Below, one piece after another: positions 53,144-61,472 of a stretch of DNA of 64,000 nt; within the stretch, counting starts at the first letter, position 1, and each line of letters starts with the position of its first letter. Origin of the DNA: PALSA-600 sp963842335. GTDB taxonomy: Bacteria > Actinomycetota > Thermoleophilia > Gaiellales > Gaiellaceae. The notes under the pieces were generated by a model. That model was not told the origin of the DNA and did no database searches. It was given only the letters and a program-made list of their open reading frames with translations. A program made the translations under genes and the position numbers. Location: positions 124,001 to 188,000 of the forward strand of contig CAWJGF010000015.1 in the NCBI GenBank assembly GCA_963842335.1, in the 5' to 3' direction.

Positions 53144-54027
53144 TGCAGCAGTTCTTCCAACAGCTGATCTCGGGTCTCGCTCAAGGAGCGATCTTCGGCT
53201 CGCTCGCACTGGCACTCGTGCTGATCTACAAGGCGACCGAGGTGATCAACTTCGCGCAGGGCGAGATGGCGATGTTCACCACGTACATCTCGTGGGCGCT
53301 GATCACACACCACGGCTTCTCGTTCTGGCCGGCGTTCTTCACAACGCTCGTGATCGCGTTCGCGTTCGGGGTCGGCCTGCAACGCGTCGTCTTCCGGCCC
53401 TTCGAGAAAGCGAGCGTGCTCACGGTAGTGATGGCGACGATCGCGTTGCTCGTGATCCTGAACGGCCTCGCAGGGTGGATCTGGTCGCCGCAACTGCAGT
53501 TCTATCCAAGCCCATTCCCGACGTCGACGTGGGTCATCGGAGGCGTCCACATCTCGAAGCAGGATGTCGGCACGCTCGCCGTCGTCATCGCGTGCGTGAC
53601 GGTGCTCTGGCTCTTCTTCCGCTTCACGAAGCTCGGCCTCGCGATGCGTGCCGGCGCACTCAACCCCGCCGCGGCGCGACTGCTCGGCGTCCGCACCTCG
53701 TGGCTGCTCGCGCTCGGCTGGGGATTCGCGGCCGTGCTCGGCGCCGTCAGCGGGATGATGGTCGCTCCCAGCATCTTCCTGACACCGAACATGATGCAGG
53801 CGGTCTTGATCTACGCCTTCGCGGCTGCGGTGCTCGGAGGGCTCGAGAGCCCGGTCGGAGCGGTGGTCGGCGGCCTGATGCTCGGCGTGCTGCTCAACCT
53901 GCTCGGCACCTACGTCCATCCCATCACGCCGGAGCTGCAGCTGCCGCTCGCCCTGGGCATCCTGCTCATCGTGCTGCTCGTCCGGCCGGCGGGCCTCTTC
54001 GGCCGCGCCGTCGTGAGGCGCGTGTGA
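53143..54027 (+). CDS. livH: Branched-chain amino acid-type ABC permease, LivH type
   Basis: A 294-residue permease with eight or so spans. The conserved segment EVINFAQGEMAMFTTYISWA and the EAA-like LGLAMRAGALNPAAARLLGV loop are typical. It forms the pore with LivM. It is coupled to livF (TGATG) and to livM (GTGA), so the three genes are made from one message. Confidence 0.93.
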   Translation: MQQFFQQLISGLAQGAIFGSLALALVLIYKATEVINFAQGEMAMFTTYISWALITHHGFSFWPAFFTTLVIAFAFGVGLQRVVFRPFEKASVLTVVMATIALLVILNGLAGWIWSPQLQFYPSPFPTSTWVIGGVHISKQDVGTLAVVIACVTVLWLFFRFTKLGLAMRAGALNPAAARLLGVRTSWLLALGWGFAAVLGAVSGMMVAPSIFLTPNMMQAVLIYAFAAAVLGGLESPVGAVVGGLMLGVLLNLLGTYVHPITPELQLPLALGILLIVLLVRPAGLFGRAVVRRV

Positions 54028-55070
54028 GGCGCTACCTCGGACCGGCCGGCCTCGCGCTCCTCGTTCTCGCCGTGCTCGTCACGCCACAGTTCTCCACGCA
54101 CTACCGGACCTTCCAGTTCTCGTTCGTCGCGATCTATCTGATCGCCCTGCTCGGCCTCAACATCCTCACCGGGTTCACGGGGCAGATCTCCCTCGGTCAC
54201 GGCGCCTTCATGGGAATCGGCGCGTACACGACGACGCTCCTCGTGGTCGACCACGGCTGGCGCGACCTTTGGACACTCCCCATGGCCGGCGTGATCGCCG
54301 GGCTCGCCGGGCTCGCCTTCGGTCTACCGGCCACGCGTTTCGCGGGGCCCTATCTCGCCCTGGCGACCTTCGCGATCCCGCTCGCGTTCATCGGGCTTCT
54401 GAAGCGCTTTCCGCACTTCACCGGCGGTGGCCTCGGCAAGGCACTGCCGCCGCTGCATTCGGAGCTCGGGCTGAAAACCAATCCGTCGGTCTGGCTGTAT
54501 TGGGTTGCGTGGATCGTCGCATTCGCGATGCTCGCACTTGCCTACCTGATCGTGCGGGGGCGCCTCGGGAGGTCCCTCCGAGCCGTGCGCGACAGCGAGA
54601 TCGCAGCCACGGCGAACGGCATCTCGACCGCCCGGGTCAAGACGCTCTCGTTCGGCATCTCGGCGTTCTTCTGCGGCATCGCGGGCGGCTTGTTCGCGAT
54701 GGGAGTGAACTACGTGAATCCCGACACGTTCCCGATCGACCTCTCGATCCTCCTCCTTGTGGGAGTCGTCCTCGGGGGCGCCGGCTCGATCGGCGGCATG
54801 GTCTTCGGCGCCCTGTTCGTCGAGTTCATCCGCATCACCTGGGGCCCCGCGATCCTCGACCTCGTGTCGGGCGTGCACCACATCAACACGCGCGCGCCGG
54901 GCTCCCCGCTCGTGGTCTACGGGGTCGTGCTCCTCCTCGTCCTCTACGTGGCCCCGTCAGGGATCGCCGGGCTCGTCGGGCGGTTCATCGCCGGCGTCTC
55001 GGCGGCCGTCGCACGGCTCGGCCCCCGAACACCGGCGGCGGATAGCGCCCAAGGCCCCAAAACCCCCTAA
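54024..55070 (+). CDS. livM: Branched-chain amino acid-type ABC permease, LivM type
   Basis: A 348-residue permease starting at GTG 54024 (MRRYLGPAGLALLVLAVLVT), overlapping livH by 4 bases. The LivM segment NILTGFTGQISLGHGAFMGI and the docking loop GRSLRAVRDSEIAATANGIS are present. The C-terminus ends in a Pro/Ala-rich tail without a fused ATPase domain, so the missing LivG is not fused to it. Confidence 0.93.
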   Translation: MRRYLGPAGLALLVLAVLVTPQFSTHYRTFQFSFVAIYLIALLGLNILTGFTGQISLGHGAFMGIGAYTTTLLVVDHGWRDLWTLPMAGVIAGLAGLAFGLPATRFAGPYLALATFAIPLAFIGLLKRFPHFTGGGLGKALPPLHSELGLKTNPSVWLYWVAWIVAFAMLALAYLIVRGRLGRSLRAVRDSEIAATANGISTARVKTLSFGISAFFCGIAGGLFAMGVNYVNPDTFPIDLSILLLVGVVLGGAGSIGGMVFGALFVEFIRITWGPAILDLVSGVHHINTRAPGSPLVVYGVVLLLVLYVAPSGIAGLVGRFIAGVSAAVARLGPRTPAADSAQGPKTP

Positions 55071-55083
55071 CGGACGCTTCTGT

Positions 55084-55106
55084 TTGACGTCTTACCCTCG
55101 TATAGT
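55084..55106 (+). promoter_or_regulatory. Possible promoter before the binding-protein gene
   Basis: TATAGT at 55101-55106 is a good -10 box. TTGACG at 55084-55089 is only 11 bp away and cannot be its -35; a weak TTCTGT at the correct 17-bp distance is the other option. A separate promoter would let the binding protein be made in excess over the permeases. Confidence 0.4.
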
Positions 55107-55148
55107 CCCGCACAAGCCCCCCAGGTCACTCCCCAAAGGAGAAGGCGC

Positions 55149-56393
55149 ATGAAGAGAACGTTCCTGCTGATCGTCGCAGCGCTCGCTGCCTCGGCCGCAG
55201 TCGTCATGACGGCCGGCGCGACGTCTTCGGCGACGCCGGGCGTTACGGCGAAGTCCATCCTGCTCGAGGGAACGTTCCCCTTGAGCGGTCCGGCGTCGGG
55301 ATACGCCCCCATTCCCGCGGGCATGGGCGCGTACTTCTCGTACGTCAACGCACACGGCGGCGTCAACGGCCGCCAGATCAACTGGAAGTACTCCGACGAC
55401 GGCTATAACCCCGCGACGACGGTCCAGCTCACGCACCAGTTCGTCGAGCAGGATCACGCGTTCGCGCTCGTTGGTGGCCTTGGCACGGAGCCGCAGACGG
55501 CGGTGCGCCAGTACCTGAACCAGAACAAGGTGCCGGAGCTCTTCGTCTCCACGGGCGCGACCACGTTCGACCGCGACTGGTCGACCTATCCGTGGACGAT
55601 CGGCTGGCAGCCTGACTACGAGGCCGAGGGCGCGATCTACGGCAAGTACGTCGCGAAGAACCTCCCGGGCGCGAAGCTCGGTGTCCTGTACCAGAACGAC
55701 GACTACGGCAACGACTACCTGCGCGGCCTGAAGGCGGGCCTCACGGGGCAGCACCAGCCGCAGATCATCGCGACGGCACCGTATGACCTCAGCAGCACGG
55801 CACCGGCAGCTCAGGTGGCGGCCCTGAAGGCATCCGGCGCCGACACGTTCGTGATCTTCGCGACGCCGACGCCGACGATCCAGGCGTACGTCATCGCGAC
55901 CAAGCTCGGGTGGGCCCCGGCACATGTGATCACGAACTCGGTCTCGGCGACGGACACGTTCCTCACCGTCGCAACGAAGAGCGGTTCCAACATCACGAAC
56001 GGGACGCTCACCGTCAACTACCTGCTGGACCCGGCGAACCCGATCTACAGCAAGGCACCGGGCATGAAGCTCTACCGGCAGATCATGGCGAAGTACGACC
56101 CGAAGGGGAACGCCAATGACGGACTGAACCTCTACGGCGTCGCCAAGGCGTGGACGACCGTGAAGGTGCTTCAGGCGGCCGGGAAGAACCTGACGCGCGC
56201 GGGCCTGATGAAGGCTGCACGCAACATGAACTTCTCCGCAGCAGCAAAGAACGCGAATCCGTTCGTCCTGCCCGGCGTGAAGGTCTTCACGAAGGGCGGG
56301 TACCAGTACCCGATCTCGCAGGTGACGTTGGTTCAGTACAAGAACAACGTCTTCCAGCCGGTCGGCAAGCTGATCAACGGCCGCGGCGCCTGA
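55149..56393 (+). CDS. Branched-chain amino acid-type ABC substrate-binding protein
   Basis: A 414-residue type-I periplasmic binding protein. Signal peptide residues 1-24 (FLLIVAALAASAAVVMTAGA) has no lipobox cysteine. The mature part has the usual LivK-like pattern (LLEGTFPLSGPASGYAPIPA, GVLYQNDDYGNDYLRGLKAG). AAAGGAG lies 7 bases before the ATG. Substrate may be an amino acid, but amide and aromatic acid transporters share this fold. A terminator follows. Confidence 0.92.
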   Translation: MKRTFLLIVAALAASAAVVMTAGATSSATPGVTAKSILLEGTFPLSGPASGYAPIPAGMGAYFSYVNAHGGVNGRQINWKYSDDGYNPATTVQLTHQFVEQDHAFALVGGLGTEPQTAVRQYLNQNKVPELFVSTGATTFDRDWSTYPWTIGWQPDYEAEGAIYGKYVAKNLPGAKLGVLYQNDDYGNDYLRGLKAGLTGQHQPQIIATAPYDLSSTAPAAQVAALKASGADTFVIFATPTPTIQAYVIATKLGWAPAHVITNSVSATDTFLTVATKSGSNITNGTLTVNYLLDPANPIYSKAPGMKLYRQIMAKYDPKGNANDGLNLYGVAKAWTTVKVLQAAGKNLTRAGLMKAARNMNFSAAAKNANPFVLPGVKVFTKGGYQYPISQVTLVQYKNNVFQPVGKLINGRGA

Positions 56394-56417
56394 TTCCGCG
56401 ACCAGACGCAGTGAGAG

Positions 56418-56446
56418 AAGGGCCGGCACGCGCCGGCCCTTTTCTT
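56418..56446 (+). terminator. Rho-independent terminator of the Liv-type operon
   Basis: A perfect 10-bp stem AAGGGCCGGC/GCCGGCCCTT (56418-56427 with 56432-56441), 4-nt loop ACGC and a T-run TTTTCTTT. It is the clearest intrinsic terminator in the window, 25 bases after the binding-protein stop. Confidence 0.92.
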
Positions 56447-56463
56447 TGCGGCAAGATGCGCCC

Positions 56464-57612
56464 ATGCCAGAAGCTGTGATCGTCTCAACTGCGCGCACGC
56501 CGATCGGCCGTGCCGCCAAGGGCTCGCTCGTGGATGCCCGTCCCGATGACTTGTGCGCATTCGCCATTCGCACGGCGCTCGCACAGGTGCCGGAGCTGTC
56601 GCATGAGGAACTGGTCGACGTGATCGTCGGCTGCGGCTTTCCCGAGGCCAAGCAGGGCATGAACCTGGGCCGCCGCGTCGCGCTGCTGGCCGGGCTGCCG
56701 GCGTCCGTTCCCGGCACGACCGTCAACCGCTTCTGCGCCTCGAGCCTTCAGTCGATCCGCATGGCATTCCATGCGATCCGCGCGGGCGAGGGCGAGGCGT
56801 TCGTCGCCGCGGGCGTCGAGTCGATCAGCCAGGTGAGCGGCTACCCGAAGTCGGAGGAAGAGATCCACCCGGCGCTCTTCGGCGACAACGCGCCGATCGC
56901 GAATGTCTACATCCCGATGGGCTTGACCGCCGAGAACGTCGCCGAGCGCTGGGACGTCTCGCGCGAGGACATGGATCGCTTCGCGCAGCAGTCGCAGGAG
57001 CGCGCCGTTGCGGCTCAGGAGTCAGGCTTCTTCGACCGCGAGGTGACGCCGTACGAGGGTGTCGCGCGCGATGACGGCCCGCGGCCGTCGTCGACGTACG
57101 AGAAGCTCGCGGCCCTCGAGCCTGCCTTCAAGCCGGGCGGGAAGGTGACGGCCGGGAATGCGTGCCCGCTGAACGACGGCGCGGCGGCGGTGATCGTCAT
57201 GTCGGCCGACCGGGCGCGCGAGCTGGAGTTGAAGCCGCGGGCGCGGATCATCGCCTCGAGTGTGTCGGGCGTCGAGCCCGAGATCATGGGTGTTGGCCCG
57301 ATCGAAGCCGTGCGCAAGGTGCTCGCGCAGGCGAACATGACGATCGACGACGTCGACGTGATGGAGTTGAACGAGGCGTTTGCCGCGCAGGTGCTCCCCG
57401 TCTGCCGTGAGGTCGGCGTCGATCCTTGGAGCGACAAGCTGAATCCGCACGGTGGGGCGATCGCCCTCGGGCATCCGTACGGGATGACGGGCGCGCGGAT
57501 CATGAACACGCTGCTGAACGACCTCGAGACGATGGACCGGACGATCGGGCTCGAGACGATGTGCGTCGGCGGTGGCCAGGGCATGGCAATGCTCGTCGAG
57601 CGCCTGAACTGA
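56464..57612 (+). CDS. Acetyl-CoA acyltransferase (thiolase)
   Basis: A 382-residue thiolase. The acylated cysteine is C91 (VNRFCASSL), with HPYGMTGARI and the second active cysteine C367 (CVGGGQGMAM). The FadA-like spacing suggests 3-ketoacyl-CoA thiolase for fatty acid oxidation. ATG 56464 is 6 bases after a CAAGAT box. It is distinct from the thiolase at 3.1-4.3 kb. The EamA gene follows immediately. Confidence 0.94.
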   Translation: MPEAVIVSTARTPIGRAAKGSLVDARPDDLCAFAIRTALAQVPELSHEELVDVIVGCGFPEAKQGMNLGRRVALLAGLPASVPGTTVNRFCASSLQSIRMAFHAIRAGEGEAFVAAGVESISQVSGYPKSEEEIHPALFGDNAPIANVYIPMGLTAENVAERWDVSREDMDRFAQQSQERAVAAQESGFFDREVTPYEGVARDDGPRPSSTYEKLAALEPAFKPGGKVTAGNACPLNDGAAAVIVMSADRARELELKPRARIIASSVSGVEPEIMGVGPIEAVRKVLAQANMTIDDVDVMELNEAFAAQVLPVCREVGVDPWSDKLNPHGGAIALGHPYGMTGARIMNTLLNDLETMDRTIGLETMCVGGGQGMAMLVERLN

Positions 57613-57613
57613 T

Positions 57614-58453
57614 CTGGGCGGGCTCGCGCTCGTACTCGCGCTCGGCTCTGCCCTCGTCTGGGGCACGGCCGACTTCGCCGGCGGCTCGCTGACCAAGCGG
57701 CTGCCGGTTTTCGGCGTCACGATCCTCTCCCAGGGTGCGGGCTTCGTCGCACTGCTCGTCGCGGTCGCCGTGCGCGGCGATGTGGGTGAACGGTCATTCC
57801 TCCTCGGCTGTCTCGCGGGAATCGGCGGCGGCGCGGGGTTGGCGGCGTTCTATCGCGCGCTCGCGCTCGGGACGATGAGCGTCGTCTCGCCGCTCGTCGC
57901 GTGCGGGGCCGTCGTGCCGTTCGCGATCGCGATCGCCACCGGCGAGCGGCCGTCGGCGCTCGCTCTGTGTGGGGCAGTCGCCGCGTTGGCCGGCGCAGTG
58001 CTCGCGTCGGTCGAGGAACGCCGCGCCGAGTCGCCCGATCGCGCACGGGCCGTGGTCCTCGCACTCGCCGCGGCGGTTGCGCTTGGCCTCTTCGTCTACT
58101 TCCTCGGGCTCGGCAGTCGCGAGGGCGACCCGCTCTCGACCCTCCTCGGCGCCCGGGTCGGGTCGCTGTCATTCCTCGCCGTCGCCGCGCTGGCCCTCCG
58201 CGCGCCGCTCCACATCGCGCGCACGTCCGTCGCCGCAGTTGCCGCAGTCGGCCTCGCGGATGTGACGGCGAACGGGCTGTTCGCCTTCGCGAGCCGCCAC
58301 GGCCTGCTCTCCCTCGTCGCAGTGCTCGGCTCGCTCTACCCGATCGTCACAGTGCTGCTCGCCCACATCGTCCTCGGCGAGCGCCTGACGCGCTCCCAGC
58401 AGATCGGCATCGCCGTCGCCCTCACAGGCGTGGCAGCCATCGCCGGCGGCTGA
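57614..58453 (+). CDS. EamA-family (DMT) transporter
   Basis: About 279 residues with ten hydrophobic segments in two similar halves, as in drug/metabolite transporters. The first half starts LALVLALGSALVWGTADFAG and the second FVYFLGLGSREGDPLSTLLG. The C-terminal motif LAHIVLGERLTRSQQIGIAV is typical. No ATG/GTG is found in the right place; CTG 57614, one base after the thiolase stop, is the best start, while GTG 57770 would remove two spans. Substrate unknown. Confidence 0.8.
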   Translation: MGGLALVLALGSALVWGTADFAGGSLTKRLPVFGVTILSQGAGFVALLVAVAVRGDVGERSFLLGCLAGIGGGAGLAAFYRALALGTMSVVSPLVACGAVVPFAIAIATGERPSALALCGAVAALAGAVLASVEERRAESPDRARAVVLALAAAVALGLFVYFLGLGSREGDPLSTLLGARVGSLSFLAVAALALRAPLHIARTSVAAVAAVGLADVTANGLFAFASRHGLLSLVAVLGSLYPIVTVLLAHIVLGERLTRSQQIGIAVALTGVAAIAGG

Positions 58454-58698
58454 CCTGTGGATCGTTTGTGGCACTTCGGAAAACCTTGGTCAGACCACAT
58501 CCGGGGCGCCGCGCGAGACCGACCTGCTTTCTGACGCCGGTTGCGCCGGTGGGACTGGCTCGGGAAGCCGTGTCCGGTCGCCGACGGCGCTTACGTGGCA
58601 GCGACCGCTGGTCCGCGCCGAACTGTGGACTACTTGTCACGCTTTCTTGACCATCGTTTGGCGAAGAGACGAGTCTCGGTGCGGCACGTCCCGAAGGG
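58454..58698. other. Intergenic region between convergent genes
   Basis: 245 bases without a gene between the EamA transporter and the phosphatase, which converge here. No tRNA or clear intrinsic terminator was seen, only short imperfect repeats. Nothing further can be supported. Confidence 0.4.
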
Positions 58699-59370
58699 CT
58701 AGGCGCGCTCGTCGAGCCATTGCTTCAGCTCGGACCAGAGGTGCTCCATCGTCGTCGTGCGCGCCGGATGGAGCGGGTCGTACGGGATGTAGTTGACGGT
58801 GCGCACGATCCACCCCGGGTCGTCGTACTCGTCCGCCGCGCCGAGGTCGAGGACGTTGATGCACGCGGGCGCCTGCTCGAAGTTGCCGAAGTACGTGCGG
58901 CCACCGGCGAGTGCGTGGGAGATGAGGATGCGATTGATGCCACCGTGAAAGACCGCAAGCGCCGTGTCCCACTCCTCGCCGATCAGGCGCTCGAACGCCG
59001 GCAGTACGCGATCGAGTGCCTCGCCGAGCGACTCGCCGCCGAGAAACCGCGCGCCTTCGTCGCGGACCTCGAGCGAGCCGACGAAGAGCTGCTCGAGCTC
59101 CTCACGCGGAACATCGTCCAGCCGCCCGCCCCGCCACTCGGCGAAGTCGGCCCACTGTTGAGGCTCGAACCCAGCCGCCACGACTCCTGCGGTCTCGACC
59201 GTGCGCGGCAACGAGCTCGTCACGACGAGATCGAACGCCACGTCGGCGAGTGCATCCCGCGCGGCAGCAGCCTGCTCGAGTCCACGCTCGGTCAGGCGCA
59301 CGACCTCCGGGTCGCGCTCGCCGACGTACGAAACCTCCGCATGCCGCATCAAGTAGAGCCGCCTCCTCAC
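58699..59370 (-). CDS. Histidine phosphatase family protein
   Basis: About 223 residues. The catalytic RHAEV motif (LYLMRHAEVSYVGER), the second histidine in AVFHGGINRILISHALAGG, and the substrate-side TSSLPRTVETA are in place, placing it in the phosphoglycerate-mutase-like histidine phosphatases. Substrate unknown. GTG 59370 is 7 bases after a GATGCT box that overlaps the TAGCAT box of the divergent gene on the other strand, so the two promoters cannot be used at the same time. Confidence 0.88.
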   Translation of the reverse strand: MRRRLYLMRHAEVSYVGERDPEVVRLTERGLEQAAAARDALADVAFDLVVTSSLPRTVETAGVVAAGFEPQQWADFAEWRGGRLDDVPREELEQLFVGSLEVRDEGARFLGGESLGEALDRVLPAFERLIGEEWDTALAVFHGGINRILISHALAGGRTYFGNFEQAPACINVLDLGAADEYDDPGWIVRTVNYIPYDPLHPARTTTMEHLWSELKQWLDERA

Positions 59371-59389
59371 CGCGCGTAGCATCGCAGCG

Positions 59390-60424
59390 ATGAGTGCGCT
59401 GTCGCCGCTGATCGTCCCCGAGCGCGTCGAGACCTTCCTCGACGCGCGCGGTCTCGGCTCGGGGCCGGTGACCGCGACGCGAATCGGCGACGGCGGCGGC
59501 TCGAACTTCACCTTCCTCATCGAGCGGCGCGGCGAAAGGTTCGTGCTGCGCCGCCCACCCCGGCCACCCCTCCCACCCTCTGCGCACGACATGGTGCGAG
59601 AGGCCCGCTTGCAAGAAGCGATCCGCGCGGCAGGATTCGCCCGCCTCGCCGACATCGTCGCGGTCTGCGAGGACGAATCCGTGCTCGGCGTGCCGTTCTA
59701 CGTGACCCGCTTCATCGAAGGTCACGTGATCACGGAGGAGCTTCCGACCGGGCTCGAGACCGAAGACCAGCGGCAGTCGCTTGGCCTCGACCTCGTCGAT
59801 GCGCTCGTCGAGATCCACGCCGCCGACGTGAGCTCCCCGGGGCTGGCCGCATTCGCGCGGCCCGGGAGCTACCTCGAGCGCCAAGTGCGCCGCTTTGCAC
59901 AGCTGTGGGAGATCAACCAGACCCGCGAGATCCCGGCCGTAGACGAAGTCGGGCGCCATCTGACCGCGCACCTTCCGGAGCCTCTTCCGTCAACGGTCGT
60001 GCACGGGGACTACCGACTGGGAAACATGATGGTCTCGCGCGACGACCCGACAAGGATCATCGCGGTCCTCGACTGGGAAATGGGCGCGATCGGCGATCCG
60101 CGCGCGGACGTCGGCTACCTGCTCGCGACCTATAGCGAGCCGAACGGCCACGTGAGTGCGCTCGGCTCTTCGCCGGTCACCGCGACACCGGGGTTCCCTT
60201 CCCGGGCCGAGCTCGTCAGCCGCTACGCCACTGCGAGTGGACGAGAGATCGAGCCACTTGGCTGGTTCGAAGCGCTCGCGCTCTGGAAGGCCGCGGTCTT
60301 CTGCGAGGCGATCTATGGCCGCTACATCCGCGGCGAGCTCGGACAGGAGGACACCCGTGCCGCAATGTTCGAAACGGGTGTGCCGCTGCTCGCCGAGACC
60401 GCGCTCGCCGCGCTGAGCAAGTAA
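59390..60424 (+). CDS. Aminoglycoside phosphotransferase-like kinase (ACAD10/11 N-domain type)
   Basis: A 344-residue APH-fold protein. The nucleotide loop GGGSNFTFLIERRGERFVLR, the catalytic HGDYRLGNMM and VLDWEMGAIGDPRADVGYLL metal-binding aspartate fit the branch seen in ACAD10/ACAD11 and LvaA-type proteins, which phosphorylate 4-hydroxyacyl-CoA. A separate acyl-CoA dehydrogenase gene is 1 kb away. ATG 59390 is 7 bases after TAGCAT. Drug resistance is less likely given the neighbours. Confidence 0.85.
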   Translation: MSALSPLIVPERVETFLDARGLGSGPVTATRIGDGGGSNFTFLIERRGERFVLRRPPRPPLPPSAHDMVREARLQEAIRAAGFARLADIVAVCEDESVLGVPFYVTRFIEGHVITEELPTGLETEDQRQSLGLDLVDALVEIHAADVSSPGLAAFARPGSYLERQVRRFAQLWEINQTREIPAVDEVGRHLTAHLPEPLPSTVVHGDYRLGNMMVSRDDPTRIIAVLDWEMGAIGDPRADVGYLLATYSEPNGHVSALGSSPVTATPGFPSRAELVSRYATASGREIEPLGWFEALALWKAAVFCEAIYGRYIRGELGQEDTRAAMFETGVPLLAETALAALSK

Positions 60425-60435
60425 ATAAAGGCGAC

Positions 60436-61437
60436 TCAGCCGGCCGCCGCCGCGGCCACCGCGCGCAGCGTCGCCACGTCTCGCGTCGAGACGAGCAGCG
60501 TCGACACGCCGCTCTCGCGCCAGGCGGCCAGCCGGTCGCGCATCCGGTCGAGGGGGCCGACCAGCGCCACCTCGTCGATGAATGCATCCGGCATCTTGCC
60601 GGCGGCCTCTCGTTGCTTCCCGTCCAGGAAGAGCTCCTGGATCTCGCGCGCCTCCGCTTCATACCCGTACCGCGCAAAGAGATCGTTGTAGAAGTTCTTC
60701 CCACGGGCCCCCATGCCGCCGATGTAGAACGAGTAGTACTCCTTGAGCGTGTTCCGCCCCGCCTCGAGGTCGTCGGTGAGCAACGCGGGCACCGCCGGCG
60801 CGATGTCGAATCCGTCGCGCCCGCGCTCCAACGGGAACACGTTGCGCGCCTGCTCGGGCGACCAGAAGATCGGGAGCCAGCCGTCGGCGATCTCGAATGC
60901 CTGCTCGACGGCTTTCGGAGCGATCGCGGCCAGATAGATCGGGATCTCGGTCCGCAGCGGGCGGGCCATCAACTTCAGCGGCTTCCCCAGGCCCGTGCCA
61001 CCCTGGACCGGGATGTCGTAGTGCGCTCCGTGGTGCTCGAGCCGTTCGCGACGCACGATCGACCGCACGATCTCGACGTACTCGCGCGTCTTCCCGAGCG
61101 GCTTGCCCCACTCCTGCCCGTGCCACCCCTCGACCACCTGCGGCCCGGAAGTGCCGAGCCCCATCAGAAAACGGCCGCCGGAGAGAAGGTCGAGCGTGAC
61201 CGCCGTCATCGCAGCGTTCGCGGGCGACCGGCCGGGGATCTGCATGATCGCCGTGCCGAGCTTGATGCGCTCGGTCTGCGCGCCGAGCCACGCGAGCGGC
61301 GTGATCGCGTCGACTCCCCACGCCTCCGCCGCCCACGCCGAGTCGTACCCGAGCCGCTCGGCCTCGCGCGCGAGCTCGAGCAACGCCAGAGGGTTCGTGC
61401 CCGGGGGTGCATAGCCCATGTAGAAGCCAAGCCGCAC
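60436..61437 (-). CDS. LLM-class F420-dependent oxidoreductase
   Basis: About 333 residues of the luciferase-like TIM barrel. The start VRLGFYMGYAPPGTNPLALL and WAAEAWGVDAITPLAWLGAQ, GTAIMQIPGRSPANAAMTAV typify the F420-binding subgroup common in actinobacteria. GTG 61437 is 7 bases after TAGATT. It may reduce an enoyl or carbonyl group; substrate not determined. It is convergent with the phosphotransferase, 11 bases apart, and divergent from the acyl-CoA dehydrogenase. Confidence 0.88.
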   Translation of the reverse strand: MRLGFYMGYAPPGTNPLALLELAREAERLGYDSAWAAEAWGVDAITPLAWLGAQTERIKLGTAIMQIPGRSPANAAMTAVTLDLLSGGRFLMGLGTSGPQVVEGWHGQEWGKPLGKTREYVEIVRSIVRRERLEHHGAHYDIPVQGGTGLGKPLKLMARPLRTEIPIYLAAIAPKAVEQAFEIADGWLPIFWSPEQARNVFPLERGRDGFDIAPAVPALLTDDLEAGRNTLKEYYSFYIGGMGARGKNFYNDLFARYGYEAEAREIQELFLDGKQREAAGKMPDAFIDEVALVGPLDRMRDRLAAWRESGVSTLLVSTRDVATLRAVAAAAAG

Positions 61438-61472
61438 GGCTTTGAATCTAACCCCTGTGCGATGCTTACGAC

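Noticed and set aside
55084..55089. TTGACG as -35 of the TATAGT -10 box
   Set aside because: Spacing of 11 bp is too short for a sigma70 promoter.
57770..58453. Start of the EamA gene at GTG 57770
   Set aside because: It would remove the first membrane spans, which are clearly encoded upstream in the same frame.
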